Assembly: GCA_035535035.1 (NCBI GenBank)
Contig: DATLQW010000145.1
Span: 3,078 to 67,077, forward strand
Origin: JASHVB01 sp035535035
GTDB lineage: Bacteria > Pseudomonadota > Alphaproteobacteria > Acetobacterales > Acetobacteraceae
DNA length: 64,000 bases
Direction: 5' to 3'
Below the pieces are notes generated by a model. It was not told the DNA's origin. It searched no databases and was given only the letters and a program-made list of their open reading frames with translations. The translations under genes and the position numbers were made by a program. This document shows positions 15,855 to 24,119 of this stretch, one piece after another. How positions within the stretch are numbered: position 1 is the stretch's first letter; each line of letters opens with the position of its first letter.

Positions 15855-16595
15855 ATGATCGAACAGACCCTGGACATCGTCACCAAGGACGGCGCGATGG
15901 AAACCTTCGTCTGCCACCCCGAACGCGGCGGCCCGTTCCCTGCCGTGTTCCTGCTGATGGATGCGCCGGGCATCCGCGAGGAGCTGCGCGACATGGCGCG
16001 CCGGCTCGGCACCGTCGGCTACTGCGTGCTGCTGCCCAACCTGTACTACCGGGCCGGCCGCGACACGATGTACGGTCCGGACGTGCTGGAGAAGGGCAGC
16101 GCCGAACAGGCGCGGATGCGCGCGGTGCGCACGAAGATGACGATCCCCCCGGTGATGCGGGATGTCGGCGCGATGCTCGCCTGGGTCGATGGCCAGGCGG
16201 CGGCGAAGCCGGGCCCGGTCGGCGCGCACGGCTATTGCCTGAGCGGCCCCTACGCCCTCGCCGCCGCCGCGCGCTATCCCGGCCGCATCACCGCCGCCGC
16301 GTCGTTCTACGGCACCTGGCTGGTCAACGACGCCGAGGAGAGCCCGCACCGCAACCTGGCCAAGGTCACCGGCGAGCTCTACATCGCCTGTGCCGAACAC
16401 GACGAGCTGGCGCCGCTGCCGATGGTGGAGGAGCTGCGCGGCCTGTTCGACCGCGCCGGCACGCCAGGCGAGATCGAGTTGTATCCCGGTGTGCATCACG
16501 GCTTCGCCTTCCCGCAGCGCTGGTGCTACGACAAGCCGGCCGCGGAACGACATTGGGAGCGGCTGATCGCGCTGTACCGGCGGCGGTTGGGCTGA
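15855..16595 (+). CDS. dienelactone hydrolase family protein
   Basis: 246-residue alpha/beta hydrolase from ATG 15855 with a GGGGAGG ribosome-binding site. The nucleophile elbow is GAHGYCLSGPYALAAA, with cysteine in place of serine as in dienelactone hydrolases; a histidine sits in PGVHHGFAFPQR, and the acid is probably the aspartate of AEHDELAPL. The family opens lactone rings in chlorocatechol breakdown, but many members act on other esters. Nearby CoA-transferase and MaoC genes on the other strand do not form an obvious pathway with it. Confidence 0.88.
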   Translation: MIEQTLDIVTKDGAMETFVCHPERGGPFPAVFLLMDAPGIREELRDMARRLGTVGYCVLLPNLYYRAGRDTMYGPDVLEKGSAEQARMRAVRTKMTIPPVMRDVGAMLAWVDGQAAAKPGPVGAHGYCLSGPYALAAAARYPGRITAAASFYGTWLVNDAEESPHRNLAKVTGELYIACAEHDELAPLPMVEELRGLFDRAGTPGEIELYPGVHHGFAFPQRWCYDKPAAERHWERLIALYRRRLG

Positions 16596-16605
16596 GTCGC
16601 AAGCC

Positions 16606-17082
16606 TCACTCGCGCCGCCGCAGCAAATAGCGCTGCCGCCCCTCCAGCACCAGCTCGCCGCGCTGGTTGTGTACCGTGCTGCGCAGCCCGACCACGCCGG
16701 TCGAACGATTCGGCGTCAGCTCATCCACCTCCAGCGCCGCGTACAGCGTATCGCCAGCAAACACCGGCTTCACGAACCGGCTGGATTGGTCCAGGAAGCC
16801 GACCAGGGAATCCTCGGTCATGAACGGGAACAATCCCGCGCCGGCCACCGTCTGGATCAGCGTCTGGAAACCGTGCGCCAGCATGCCCGGCATGCCATGC
16901 CGGCGGCAGTACTCAACGTCATAGTGCACCGGATGATTGTCCCCGCTCGCCGCCTGGAACGCCGCGAACACCCCGTCCGTCATCGTTCTGCTCGGCAGCA
17001 CGAACCGCTCGCCGGGCGCAAAATCGTCGAACCAGCGTTGTTCCGGCACCATGCGATGCGCGGCGGGATCGAATCCGCTCAT
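16606..17082 (-). CDS. MaoC-like hot-dog dehydratase
   Basis: 158 residues with a single MaoC/R-hydratase domain: RTMTDGVFAAFQAASGDNHPVHYDVEYCRRHGMPGMLAHGF carries the hydratase motif with Asp and His, and SSRFVKPVFAGDTL follows. Such enzymes hydrate enoyl-CoA to (R)-3-hydroxyacyl-CoA. Its ATG overlaps the stop of the upstream CoA-transferase gene by an ATGA junction, so the two are translationally coupled and probably act on the same acyl-CoA, similar to the mesaconyl-CoA type pairs. The exact substrate is not known. Confidence 0.88.
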   Translation of the reverse strand: MSGFDPAAHRMVPEQRWFDDFAPGERFVLPSRTMTDGVFAAFQAASGDNHPVHYDVEYCRRHGMPGMLAHGFQTLIQTVAGAGLFPFMTEDSLVGFLDQSSRFVKPVFAGDTLYAALEVDELTPNRSTGVVGLRSTVHNQRGELVLEGRQRYLLRRRE

Positions 17083-18254
17083 ATCGCCCCGGCCGCGCGC
17101 AGGCCGGCGATCTCGGCCGCGCCATACCCGAGTTCGCCCAACACGTCATCGGTGTGCTGGCCCAGCGACGGCACGTCGCCCATCACCGCCTCCTGGTCGG
17201 TGAAGGTGAACGGCGGCAACAGCGCGCGCACCGGCCCCGCCGGCGTGTTCACCTCGCGCCACTTGTCGCGCGCGGCGAACTGTTCGTGGTTCCACACATC
17301 CATCGACTGGTTCAGCCGCCCGTTGGCGATGCCCGCCGCATCCAGTACCGCGACCACCTCCAGCGAGGTCATCGTCGCGAAGCAATCCTCGATCAGCGCG
17401 GTCAGCGCGCGACGATTTTCGCGCCGCACGCTCATCGTGGCGAATCGCGGATCGGTCTCCACTTCCGGCCGGCCCAGCACACCGGCGCAGAACGCCTTCC
17501 ACTCGCGCTCGTTCTGCAGCCCGAAGATCACCTGTCCGTCCTTGGTGCGATGCGCGCCATACGGCGCCAGCGCCGGATGCCCGCCCGGCTCGCGCGGCAG
17601 CGGCGAGTTGCCGTAGGCGGCGCGATACATCGGATAGACCATCCATTCTCCCAGCGCATCGAGCATGGCGATCTTCACGTTCGCGCCCTCGCCGGAACGC
17701 GAACGCCGCAACAGCGCCGCCAGGATGCCGGTGAGCGCATACATCCCGGTGGCGATGTCGGCCGCCGAGATGCCCACGCGCGACGGTGTCTCCGGCGTGC
17801 CGGTGACGCTGATCAGCCCGGATTCCGCCTGGATCAGCAGGTCATAGGCCTTCTTGCGCGCCAGCGGCCCGGACTCGCCGTAGCCGGAAATGTCGCACAC
17901 CACCAGCCTGGGAAACCGCGGCTGCAGCGCCGCATGCGACAGGCCGAGCCGCGCCGTCGCGCCAGGCGCCAGGTTCTGCAGCAGCACGTCGGCGCCGTGC
18001 AGCAGCCGGTCCAGCACGCCGCCGGCCTGGTCGTGCTTCAGGTCCAGCGTGACCGACCGCTTGGCCCGGTTGAGCCAGACGAAATGGCTGGAGAGGCCAT
18101 GCACGAAGCCGTCATAGGCGCGGGCGAAATCGCCCTCGCCCGGACGCTCGATCTTGATCACGTCGGCGCCGAGATCCGCCAGGTGGCGGCTGCAGATCGG
18201 TGCCGCCACCGCATGCTCCAGCGCGATGACGCGCATGCCTTCCAGGGGTCGCAC
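17079..18254 (-). CDS. CaiB/BaiF family CoA transferase
   Basis: 391 residues from a GTG at 18254 that follows a GGAAGGCGG-like site and gives the standard start VRPLEGMRVIALEHAVAAP; an ATG at 18236 is the alternative. Class III CoA-transferase features: LGADVIKIERPGEGDFAR, NRAKRSVTLDLK, the region AYDLLIQAESGLISVTG with the catalytic aspartate, and GEGANVKIAMLDALGEWM. It moves CoA between carboxylic acids through a covalent aspartyl-CoA intermediate. Coupled to the MaoC gene by a 4-nt overlap. Confidence 0.9.
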   Translation of the reverse strand: MRPLEGMRVIALEHAVAAPICSRHLADLGADVIKIERPGEGDFARAYDGFVHGLSSHFVWLNRAKRSVTLDLKHDQAGGVLDRLLHGADVLLQNLAPGATARLGLSHAALQPRFPRLVVCDISGYGESGPLARKKAYDLLIQAESGLISVTGTPETPSRVGISAADIATGMYALTGILAALLRRSRSGEGANVKIAMLDALGEWMVYPMYRAAYGNSPLPREPGGHPALAPYGAHRTKDGQVIFGLQNEREWKAFCAGVLGRPEVETDPRFATMSVRRENRRALTALIEDCFATMTSLEVVAVLDAAGIANGRLNQSMDVWNHEQFAARDKWREVNTPAGPVRALLPPFTFTDQEAVMGDVPSLGQHTDDVLGELGYGAAEIAGLRAAGAI

Positions 18255-18524
18255 TTGTCCGCCTTCCTCGCGTTTCGTCAGGCGAGGAAAGCGCCGGCGG
18301 CGGGCGGTGTCAAAAATGTGCCGCGCACCGTCCTGGCCGAGCCCGGTCAACCGAACTCCCGCGGGGGCAGCCGCCGGGCAACGCCGCGGACGCGGAGCGG
18401 CGAGCGCATCGGGCCTGGCAATGTCGCTGGCGTGGCGCGTCGTTTACCGGCCGTTAATGCCAGCGGGGTCATGGTCAGGCAATTGCGAACCGTCCATCCA
18501 CACCACAGTGACAGGCAGTGGCCC

Positions 18525-20228
18525 ATGAACATCCTCAGCCGTCTCCGGCTCCGCACCAAATTTGCCTTGCTGCTCGGGCTGTCCGGCCTGGCGGTGGTCG
18601 CCTCGACGGCGCTTGGCGCGTCCGCCTTGCATCGCCGGATGATCGACGATCGCACGGACAAGCTGCGGGCGGTGGTGGACCTGAGCATGGGCATGGGCCG
18701 TGAGCTGGCTGCCGACGTGACGGCGAACCGGCTCACCCAGGACCAGGCCGTGGCGCGATTGCGCGACGAACTCCATGCCATGCGATTCGACGGGGGTTCG
18801 GGTTATGTCGTCGTTCAGGTGCGGCAGCCGGATGGCGGCTTCAACGTCCTGGCGAATGGCGCCAACCCGAGCACCGAGGGCAAGCGCAGCGTCGCCAAGG
18901 ACAGCAACGGCCGAGCGATCGGCGACCTGATCTCCGACGCGCTGAAGGGCCGCGACACCGGGGTCATCAGCTACATGTTCCCGAAGCCCGGCCAAACCGT
19001 TCCGTTGCTCAAAGTATCCTATGTCGCCCGCTTCGCACCCTGGAAGGCCGTGTTCCTCGCCGGCGCCTATACCGACGACCTGGATGCCGATTTCGACGCC
19101 GCGCTGCGGCACCTGGCGACGGTCGGCGGGTTGATCCTGCTGGTTACGCTGCTGGCCGCGTGGTCGATCAACCGTGACATCACCGGCGCGCTGGGCGCGC
19201 TGGGCGCGACGATGGCGCGCCTGGCGCGCGGTGACACGGCTGCCGAAATTCCGGGCGCCGACCGGCGCGACGAGATTGGCGACATGGCCGCCGCGGTGCT
19301 GGTGTTCAAGAACGGCATGACCGAGACCGAGCGTCTGCGGGCCGCGCAGGAAACGGCCAAGCTACAGGCCGCGGCGGAGCAGAAAGCGGCCGTGAACCGG
19401 TTGGCGGACGGCTTCGAGAGCAAGATCGGCCGTTTGGTCGGAATGCTCTCCTCGGGTTCCGCGGCGCTGGAAGCCACCGCGCAGTCGATGACCGGCACGG
19501 CCAACCAGAGCAATCAGCAGGCTGCCGCTGTCGCCTCCGCGGCGGAAGAGGCCAGCACCGGCTTGCAGACCGTGGCCTCGGCCGCCGAGGAACTGACGGC
19601 TTCCATCGGCGAGATCAGCCGTCAGGTCGCGCAGTCGTCCAGGATTTCCGGGAAGGCGGTGGATGACGCCAAGCGCACCGACGGCATCGTGCACGCGCTT
19701 GCCCAGGCTGCGGAGAAGATCGGTGCTGTCGTGGGCCTGATCACCAACATCGCAGGCCAAACCAATCTCCTGGCGCTGAACGCCACCATCGAGGCGGCGC
19801 GGGCCGGCGACGCCGGCAAGGGTTTCGCGGTCGTCGCTTCCGAGGTCAAGAGTCTCGCCAACCAGACCGGCAAGGCGACCGAGGAGATCGACGCGCAGAT
19901 CACCCATATCCAGGCCGCGACCAAGGAGGCCGTCAATGCCATTCGCGGCATCTCCACCACCATCGAGGAGGTGAGCGCGATCGCAACCACCATTGCCTCC
20001 GCCGTCGAGGAGCAGGGCGCGGCCACCGCGGAGATCGCCCGCAACGTGCTGCGGACGACCCAGGCGGCGCAGGTGGTGACCGTAAGCATCGGCGGCGTGA
20101 GCCAGGCGGCAAGCGAAGCGGGCACGGCGGCCGGTCACGTCCTGACCGCGGCATCCGATCTGTCGAAGCAGTCCGAACAACTGGCCAATGAGGTGAACGC
20201 TTTCGTGGTCGGCGTCAGGGCGGCATAG
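18525..20228 (+). CDS. methyl-accepting chemotaxis protein with single Cache domain
   Basis: 567 residues. Order: cytoplasmic start and TM1 at about 12-35, a periplasmic single-Cache (sCache_2-like) domain at about 40-185 with the pattern DGGSGYVVV and MFPKPGQTVPLLKVSYV, TM2 at about 192-212, HAMP at about 213-265, and a long methyl-accepting coiled coil with the conserved hairpin tip IAGQTNLLALNATIEAARAGD. The HAMP contains DRRDEIGDMAAAVLVFK. It should sense a small extracellular ligand and signal to CheA/CheW. No che genes are adjacent; the Cache type suggests organic acids, which is inference. Confidence 0.92.
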   Translation: MNILSRLRLRTKFALLLGLSGLAVVASTALGASALHRRMIDDRTDKLRAVVDLSMGMGRELAADVTANRLTQDQAVARLRDELHAMRFDGGSGYVVVQVRQPDGGFNVLANGANPSTEGKRSVAKDSNGRAIGDLISDALKGRDTGVISYMFPKPGQTVPLLKVSYVARFAPWKAVFLAGAYTDDLDADFDAALRHLATVGGLILLVTLLAAWSINRDITGALGALGATMARLARGDTAAEIPGADRRDEIGDMAAAVLVFKNGMTETERLRAAQETAKLQAAAEQKAAVNRLADGFESKIGRLVGMLSSGSAALEATAQSMTGTANQSNQQAAAVASAAEEASTGLQTVASAAEELTASIGEISRQVAQSSRISGKAVDDAKRTDGIVHALAQAAEKIGAVVGLITNIAGQTNLLALNATIEAARAGDAGKGFAVVASEVKSLANQTGKATEEIDAQITHIQAATKEAVNAIRGISTTIEEVSAIATTIASAVEEQGAATAEIARNVLRTTQAAQVVTVSIGGVSQAASEAGTAAGHVLTAASDLSKQSEQLANEVNAFVVGVRAA

Positions 20229-20280
20229 GGCCCGTCGGGGAATAATCGCTCCAACCGCGATGCGGACGATCGCCGTTATC

Positions 20281-20345
20281 GTCATCCCCGTGAAAGCGGG
20301 AACCCATGCGGGCGCTGGGTCCCCGCTTTGGCGGGGATGACGACG
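20281..20345. terminator. inverted repeat (GTCATCCCCG...CGGGGATGAC), likely terminator
   Basis: GTCATCCCCGTGAAAGCGGGAACCC pairs with the downstream GGGTCCCCGCTTTGGCGGGGATGAC with few mismatches. It lies 52 bp after the chemoreceptor stop and converges with nusB, so it may terminate both. It belongs to a widespread dispersed repeat class, so a terminator role is inference. Confidence 0.55.
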
Positions 20346-20494
20346 GGGATGGCTGCGGTGATCTCACTTGATTCGGTAGATTCCCGACAAGCCCAAAACG
20401 GGAAATGTCTGACCTGATCCTGATCTTACCGCGTTTCCCGCTGTCCCGGCCTGGCCGACGGCTTATGTATCTCCCGATCCGGCGAACCGGTCTC

Positions 20495-20986
20495 CTACCC
20501 GGCGAACTCCCCTGGTCGCAACAGCCGTGCCAGCCGGTCCAGCACCGCATTCGCCAGCCCCGGCTCGGGTCCGTCGAAAAACCCCCGCGCGACGTCGAGA
20601 TATTCGTTGATCACCACCTTCGCCGGCGCCCCGTCCGCCATCGCCAGTTCGCCGCCCCCGGCGCGCAAAAGGGCCCGCAGTACCGGATCGATACGCGCCA
20701 GCGGCCAGTCGGACGGCAGCGCCTCTACCACCATGCGGTCGATGGTGTCCTGCTGGCGCACCGCGCACCGCACGATGCGGGCGAACAGCGGCACCTCCGC
20801 ATCCGGCACGCGGCCGTCCTCGAAGCCGCCGGTGCCGGGCAATTCGCCCAACCGATGCCGCACGAACTGATCGATCACCGTCTCGGGATTCTCCGGCCCC
20901 TGCTCCGCCTGGAACAGCGCCTGCACCGCGGCGACGCGCGACGCGGTACGCGGCCGGCGCCGCGGTTTCGGAGGCTCATGCGCCAT
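20495..20986 (-). CDS. nusB: transcription antitermination factor NusB
   Basis: 163 residues, all-helical, with the NusB landmarks RTASRVAAVQALFQAE at the start, and LARIDPVLRALLRAGGGELA and PAKVVINEYLDVARGFFDGPEPGLANAVLDRLAR at the end. NusB with NusE (S10) binds boxA in rRNA leaders and helps antitermination. It is the last gene of the minus-strand rib cluster, 2 bp after ribH, an arrangement seen in many proteobacteria. Confidence 0.95.
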   Translation of the reverse strand: MAHEPPKPRRRPRTASRVAAVQALFQAEQGPENPETVIDQFVRHRLGELPGTGGFEDGRVPDAEVPLFARIVRCAVRQQDTIDRMVVEALPSDWPLARIDPVLRALLRAGGGELAMADGAPAKVVINEYLDVARGFFDGPEPGLANAVLDRLARLLRPGEFAG

Positions 20987-20988
20987 GG

Positions 20989-21471
20989 TCAGGCCGCGCC
21001 GAGGCGGCGTGCGGCGTCGATCTGCAACAGCGAAGCCGCGGCGGCTTCCGCGCCCTTGTTAAAGCCATCCGCGCTCGATCGTGCCTCGGCCTGCGCCAGC
21101 GTGTCGCAGGTCAGCAAACCGGTGCCCAGCGCGATGCCGAATTGCAGCGCGACGCTCATCAACCCTTGCATCGTTGCGCGGCAGATGAATTCGTAATGGT
21201 CGGTCTCGCCGCGAATGATACAGCCAAGCGCCACGAACCCGTCGAACCGTTTCCCCCCGCGCAACGCGATGCGGATCGCCTGCGGCAGCTCGAACGCCCC
21301 GGCGACGTCGAGGCTCTCGAAGGTCGCGCCAGCCTCGCGCAGGATGCGCGTGGCGCCGCCGGTGAGCCCGTCCGCCACCGCGCGATAATACGGCGCGCGC
21401 ACCACCAGCAGGTGCGGCGACGGCCCCTCGATGCGCGGCGCGGATGGGAGCGGGGCGTCTTCGGTACTCAT
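20989..21471 (-). CDS. ribH: 6,7-dimethyl-8-ribityllumazine synthase
   Basis: 160 residues. Lumazine synthase motifs: VVRAPYYRAVADGL, LDVAGAFELPQAI, GFVALGCIIRGETDHYEFIC and GLLTCDTLAQAEARS. It condenses 5-amino-6-ribitylamino-uracil with 3,4-dihydroxy-2-butanone-4-phosphate, the penultimate step of riboflavin synthesis. It lies between ribB and nusB; a half copy of a dispersed repeat sits in the 80-bp gap before it. Confidence 0.95.
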   Translation of the reverse strand: MSTEDAPLPSAPRIEGPSPHLLVVRAPYYRAVADGLTGGATRILREAGATFESLDVAGAFELPQAIRIALRGGKRFDGFVALGCIIRGETDHYEFICRATMQGLMSVALQFGIALGTGLLTCDTLAQAEARSSADGFNKGAEAAAASLLQIDAARRLGAA

Positions 21472-21504
21472 GTCATCTTGTCATGGCCGGCCGAGGCCCG
21501 CCCC

Positions 21505-21545
21505 CTCCTGTCATTGCTAGGAGCGTAGCGACGCGGCAATGACGG
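21505..21545. repeat. short copy of the GTCATTGCGAGGAGC repeat family
   Basis: GTCATTGCTAGGAGCGTAGCGACGCGGCAATGAC is a compact palindrome related to the repeats at 11957-12057 and 14354-14511. It lies between ribB and ribH and would form a stem in the transcript. Confidence 0.55.
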
Positions 21546-21552
21546 CAGTGCG

Positions 21553-22704
21553 TCATCCCTCGTAGTCCACGCCGACGATATTCGGAATCGGCCGCTGTTC
21601 CATGATGTTCAGCCCATAGCCCTCCAGTCCGACGATGGTGCGGCGGCTGTTGGTCAGCAGGATCATGTTCTTCACGCCGAGATCGAGCAGTATCTGGGCG
21701 CCGATGCCGTAGTCGCGCAGGACGCGGGGGGCGTGGGATCGTTCGGTGGATAGCGTGCGCACGCGCTCGGCCAGCGCGGTCTTGCGGTGCTCGCGGATCA
21801 GCACCACCACGCCGCGGCCGGCGCGGGAGATCATGTGCATGGCGTTGTGCACGGCGATCCAGTGCGGCGATCCGGTCATGTCGTCCAGCAGATCGACCGC
21901 GTGCATGCGCACCATCACCGGGTCGGGGCCGGACAAATCGCCCTTCACCAGCGCCAGGTGCTCCTGGTACTCGACCGTGTTGGCATACACCACGGCGCGC
22001 CACTCGCCGCCGGCGGGGTGGTGGTAGTCGCTTTCCTCGACGCGCTGCACCAGCCGCTCGGTCACGCGGCGATGGGCGATCAGGTCGGCGATCGAACCGA
22101 GTTTCAAATTGTGCCGTTGCGCGAAGGCCACGAGTTCGGGCAGCCGCGCCATGGTGCCGTCGTCGTTCATGATCTCGCAGATCACCGCGGCGGGGTACAG
22201 CCCGGCCTTGCGGGCGATATCGACCGATGCCTCGGTATGGCCCGCGCGCACCAGGGTGCCGCCGTCCCGCGCCATCAGCGGGAAGACGTGGCCCGGCGTG
22301 GTGATGTCGTCGCGCGTGCTTTCCGGGTTAATCGCCACCGCCACGGTGTGGGCGCGGTCATGCGCCGAGATGCCGGTGGTGACGCCTTCCCGCGCCTCGA
22401 TCGACACGGTGAACGCGGTCTGGTGCCGCGTGCCGTTATGCGCCGACATCAGCGGCAGCGCGAGCTGTTCGCAGCGCTGACGGGTCAGCGCCAGGCAGAT
22501 CAGGCCGCGCGCGTGCCGGGCCATGAAGTTGATGGCGTCCGGCGTGGCGAATTGCGCCGGGATGACCAGGTCGCCTTCGTTTTCCCGGTCCTCGTCATCG
22601 ACCAGGATGAACATGCGGCCGTTGCGGGATTCCTCGATCAGTTCGGGGGCGGCGGCGAGGTATTGCGAGAGTTCGGCGGTCCGCAGGCTCTTCAGGTTCG
22701 GCAT
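21553..22704 (-). CDS. ribB: 3,4-dihydroxy-2-butanone-4-phosphate synthase with degenerate GTP cyclohydrolase II-like domain (RibBX type)
   Basis: 383 residues. Residues about 20-215 are RibB with an intact active site (LVDDEDRENEGDL, HNGTRHQTAFTVSIEARE, GHVFPLMARDGGTLVRAGHTEASVD). The C-terminal part aligns with RibA (VRMHAVDLLDDMTGSPHWIAVHNAMHMI, RDYGIGAQILLDLGVKNMILLTN), but the three zinc-binding cysteines expected after VRxH are missing. It should therefore make only the four-carbon unit from ribulose-5-phosphate. This matches the described hybrid RibBX form, so a true RibA is needed elsewhere. Its ATG overlaps the ribE stop (TGATG), giving translational coupling. Confidence 0.92.
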   Translation of the reverse strand: MPNLKSLRTAELSQYLAAAPELIEESRNGRMFILVDDEDRENEGDLVIPAQFATPDAINFMARHARGLICLALTRQRCEQLALPLMSAHNGTRHQTAFTVSIEAREGVTTGISAHDRAHTVAVAINPESTRDDITTPGHVFPLMARDGGTLVRAGHTEASVDIARKAGLYPAAVICEIMNDDGTMARLPELVAFAQRHNLKLGSIADLIAHRRVTERLVQRVEESDYHHPAGGEWRAVVYANTVEYQEHLALVKGDLSGPDPVMVRMHAVDLLDDMTGSPHWIAVHNAMHMISRAGRGVVVLIREHRKTALAERVRTLSTERSHAPRVLRDYGIGAQILLDLGVKNMILLTNSRRTIVGLEGYGLNIMEQRPIPNIVGVDYEG

Positions 22705-23303
22705 CAGGCTGTCTCCGCCAGCCGCGCCACGTAGCGCGCCAGCATGTCGATTTCGATGTTCACCGCATCGCCCGGGGCGAGCCGGCCGAAGCCGGTGACC
22801 TGGGCGGTGTGCGGGATGACGTTCACCGCGAAAGTATCGGCGTCCACGGCGTTCACCGTCAACGATACCCCGTCCACCGCGACGCTGCCCTTGACGGCGA
22901 TGAACCGGGCCAGCGGCGCCGGCACCCGAAACCGCCACCGTGTGGAGGCGTTTTCCGGTGTGGCCGACAGCGCCTCGCCCAGGCCGTCCACGTGGCCGGA
23001 GACGAGATGCCCGCCGAGTTCGTCGCCCATGCGCAAAGAGCGTTCCAGGTTCACCCGGCTGCCTGCGCGCCAGCGCCCGAGCGTGGTGCAGGCCAGCGTC
23101 TCGGCCGAGGCGTCGGCGGCGAACCAGTCCGGCCCGACCTCGACCGCGGTGAGGCAGCAGCCGGAACAGGCGATGGAGGCGCCAATGGCGATGCCGGCGG
23201 TATCCGACCACGGCGCGGCGACGACCAGCCGCATGTCCTGGCCGTTGCCGAGGGGGTTGATGGCGCGGACGGTGCCGAGCGCGGTGACGATGCCGGTGAA
23301 CAT
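22704..23303 (-). CDS. ribE: riboflavin synthase alpha subunit
   Basis: 199 residues from ATG 23303 (MFTGIVTALGTV). Two lumazine-binding repeats are seen: SIACSGCCLTAVEV with GDELGGHLVSGHVDG, and SVAVDGVSLTVNAV with VNVIPHTAQVTGF. It dismutates two lumazines to riboflavin. It is followed directly by ribB with a TGATG overlap. A Uma2 gene separates it from ribD upstream, and no FMN riboswitch could be recognised in the 130 bp before it. Confidence 0.95.
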   Translation of the reverse strand: MFTGIVTALGTVRAINPLGNGQDMRLVVAAPWSDTAGIAIGASIACSGCCLTAVEVGPDWFAADASAETLACTTLGRWRAGSRVNLERSLRMGDELGGHLVSGHVDGLGEALSATPENASTRWRFRVPAPLARFIAVKGSVAVDGVSLTVNAVDADTFAVNVIPHTAQVTGFGRLAPGDAVNIEIDMLARYVARLAETA

Positions 23304-23433
23304 ACAAGGACACCTGTTAGGCGGCCGGATTGCGATTGGCAAACTATGGAGGCCGGTTGTGGGACACAAGCTGGCAGGGAAACCGCCAAGCCACGCGACG
23401 CCGCGAATCCCGGGGCCTCACGCCAGCGCGGAT

Positions 23434-24000
23434 TCAGTCAGTGTAAAAGTCATCGAACCCCAGGGTTAGTCCCGGCGGGTCCAGCACGATCTCACCGGAC
23501 GTATAGACCTCGGTTGCGACGTCGCCGCCCGGCTTGCGCGAATGCCGGACGATGCGCGGCGTCTCCGGCCAGATAATCAGGTAACGCTGGAGCGACGGCA
23601 GGCGGAAGTAGTCGCGCAGCTCCAAGCCCCGATCGACGCCACTGGTGGAAGGCGACAGAACCTCGACGATTACCAGCGGGTCAGGGACGGCCAGAGCGTC
23701 GGCGGGCAGCCGGACGCCACCGCAACGCAGCACGGCGTCGGGTTCGTAGTCGCTGTCGCCGACCTCGATCGTCATGCCGTCGCCGACCACCTGGCACGGC
23801 AGCCCTGCACGCTGCACCGCCGCGCGCAGGGCATCCCGCGCTGATCCCTTGCGAAGGTTATGGGCCGCGCGTTCGGGGGCCATGGCGACCACGACGCCTT
23901 CGATACGCTCGAACCGGTGCGAAGGTTGTTGTTCTGCCCACGCCCGGTATTCCTCGCGTGTCATGCGCTCTTCCGGCTCATGGATCAGTGCGCGCGGCAT
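23434..24000 (-). CDS. Uma2 (DUF820) family restriction-endonuclease-fold protein
   Basis: 188 residues from ATG 24000. Motifs: MTREEYRAWAEQQPSHRFERIEGVVVAMAPE, the PD-(D/E)xK-like core DYEPDAVLRCG...DPLVIVEVLSPSTSGVDRG, and LRDYFRLPSLQRYLIIWPE. Uma2 proteins are very abundant in cyanobacteria and some alphaproteobacteria; their biological role is not settled. It sits between ribD and ribE on the same strand, so it interrupts the riboflavin cluster and is probably a later insertion. A second, different Uma2 gene lies at 48126-48725. Confidence 0.85.
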   Translation of the reverse strand: MPRALIHEPEERMTREEYRAWAEQQPSHRFERIEGVVVAMAPERAAHNLRKGSARDALRAAVQRAGLPCQVVGDGMTIEVGDSDYEPDAVLRCGGVRLPADALAVPDPLVIVEVLSPSTSGVDRGLELRDYFRLPSLQRYLIIWPETPRIVRHSRKPGGDVATEVYTSGEIVLDPPGLTLGFDDFYTD

Positions 24001-24119
24001 GGCGAACCTCCAGCATGGAGACGTAGCAGGCAGGGGATGGTGGTCAAGCAGCCGATGGCTGCGTGACCAGGCCACGCGACCGGTTCAAAGTCATCAACTC
24101 GGGAGGCAGTGGCATCCAA

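Noticed and set aside
23304..23433. FMN riboswitch upstream of ribE
   Set aside because: None of the conserved RFN-element segments could be found here or before ribD.
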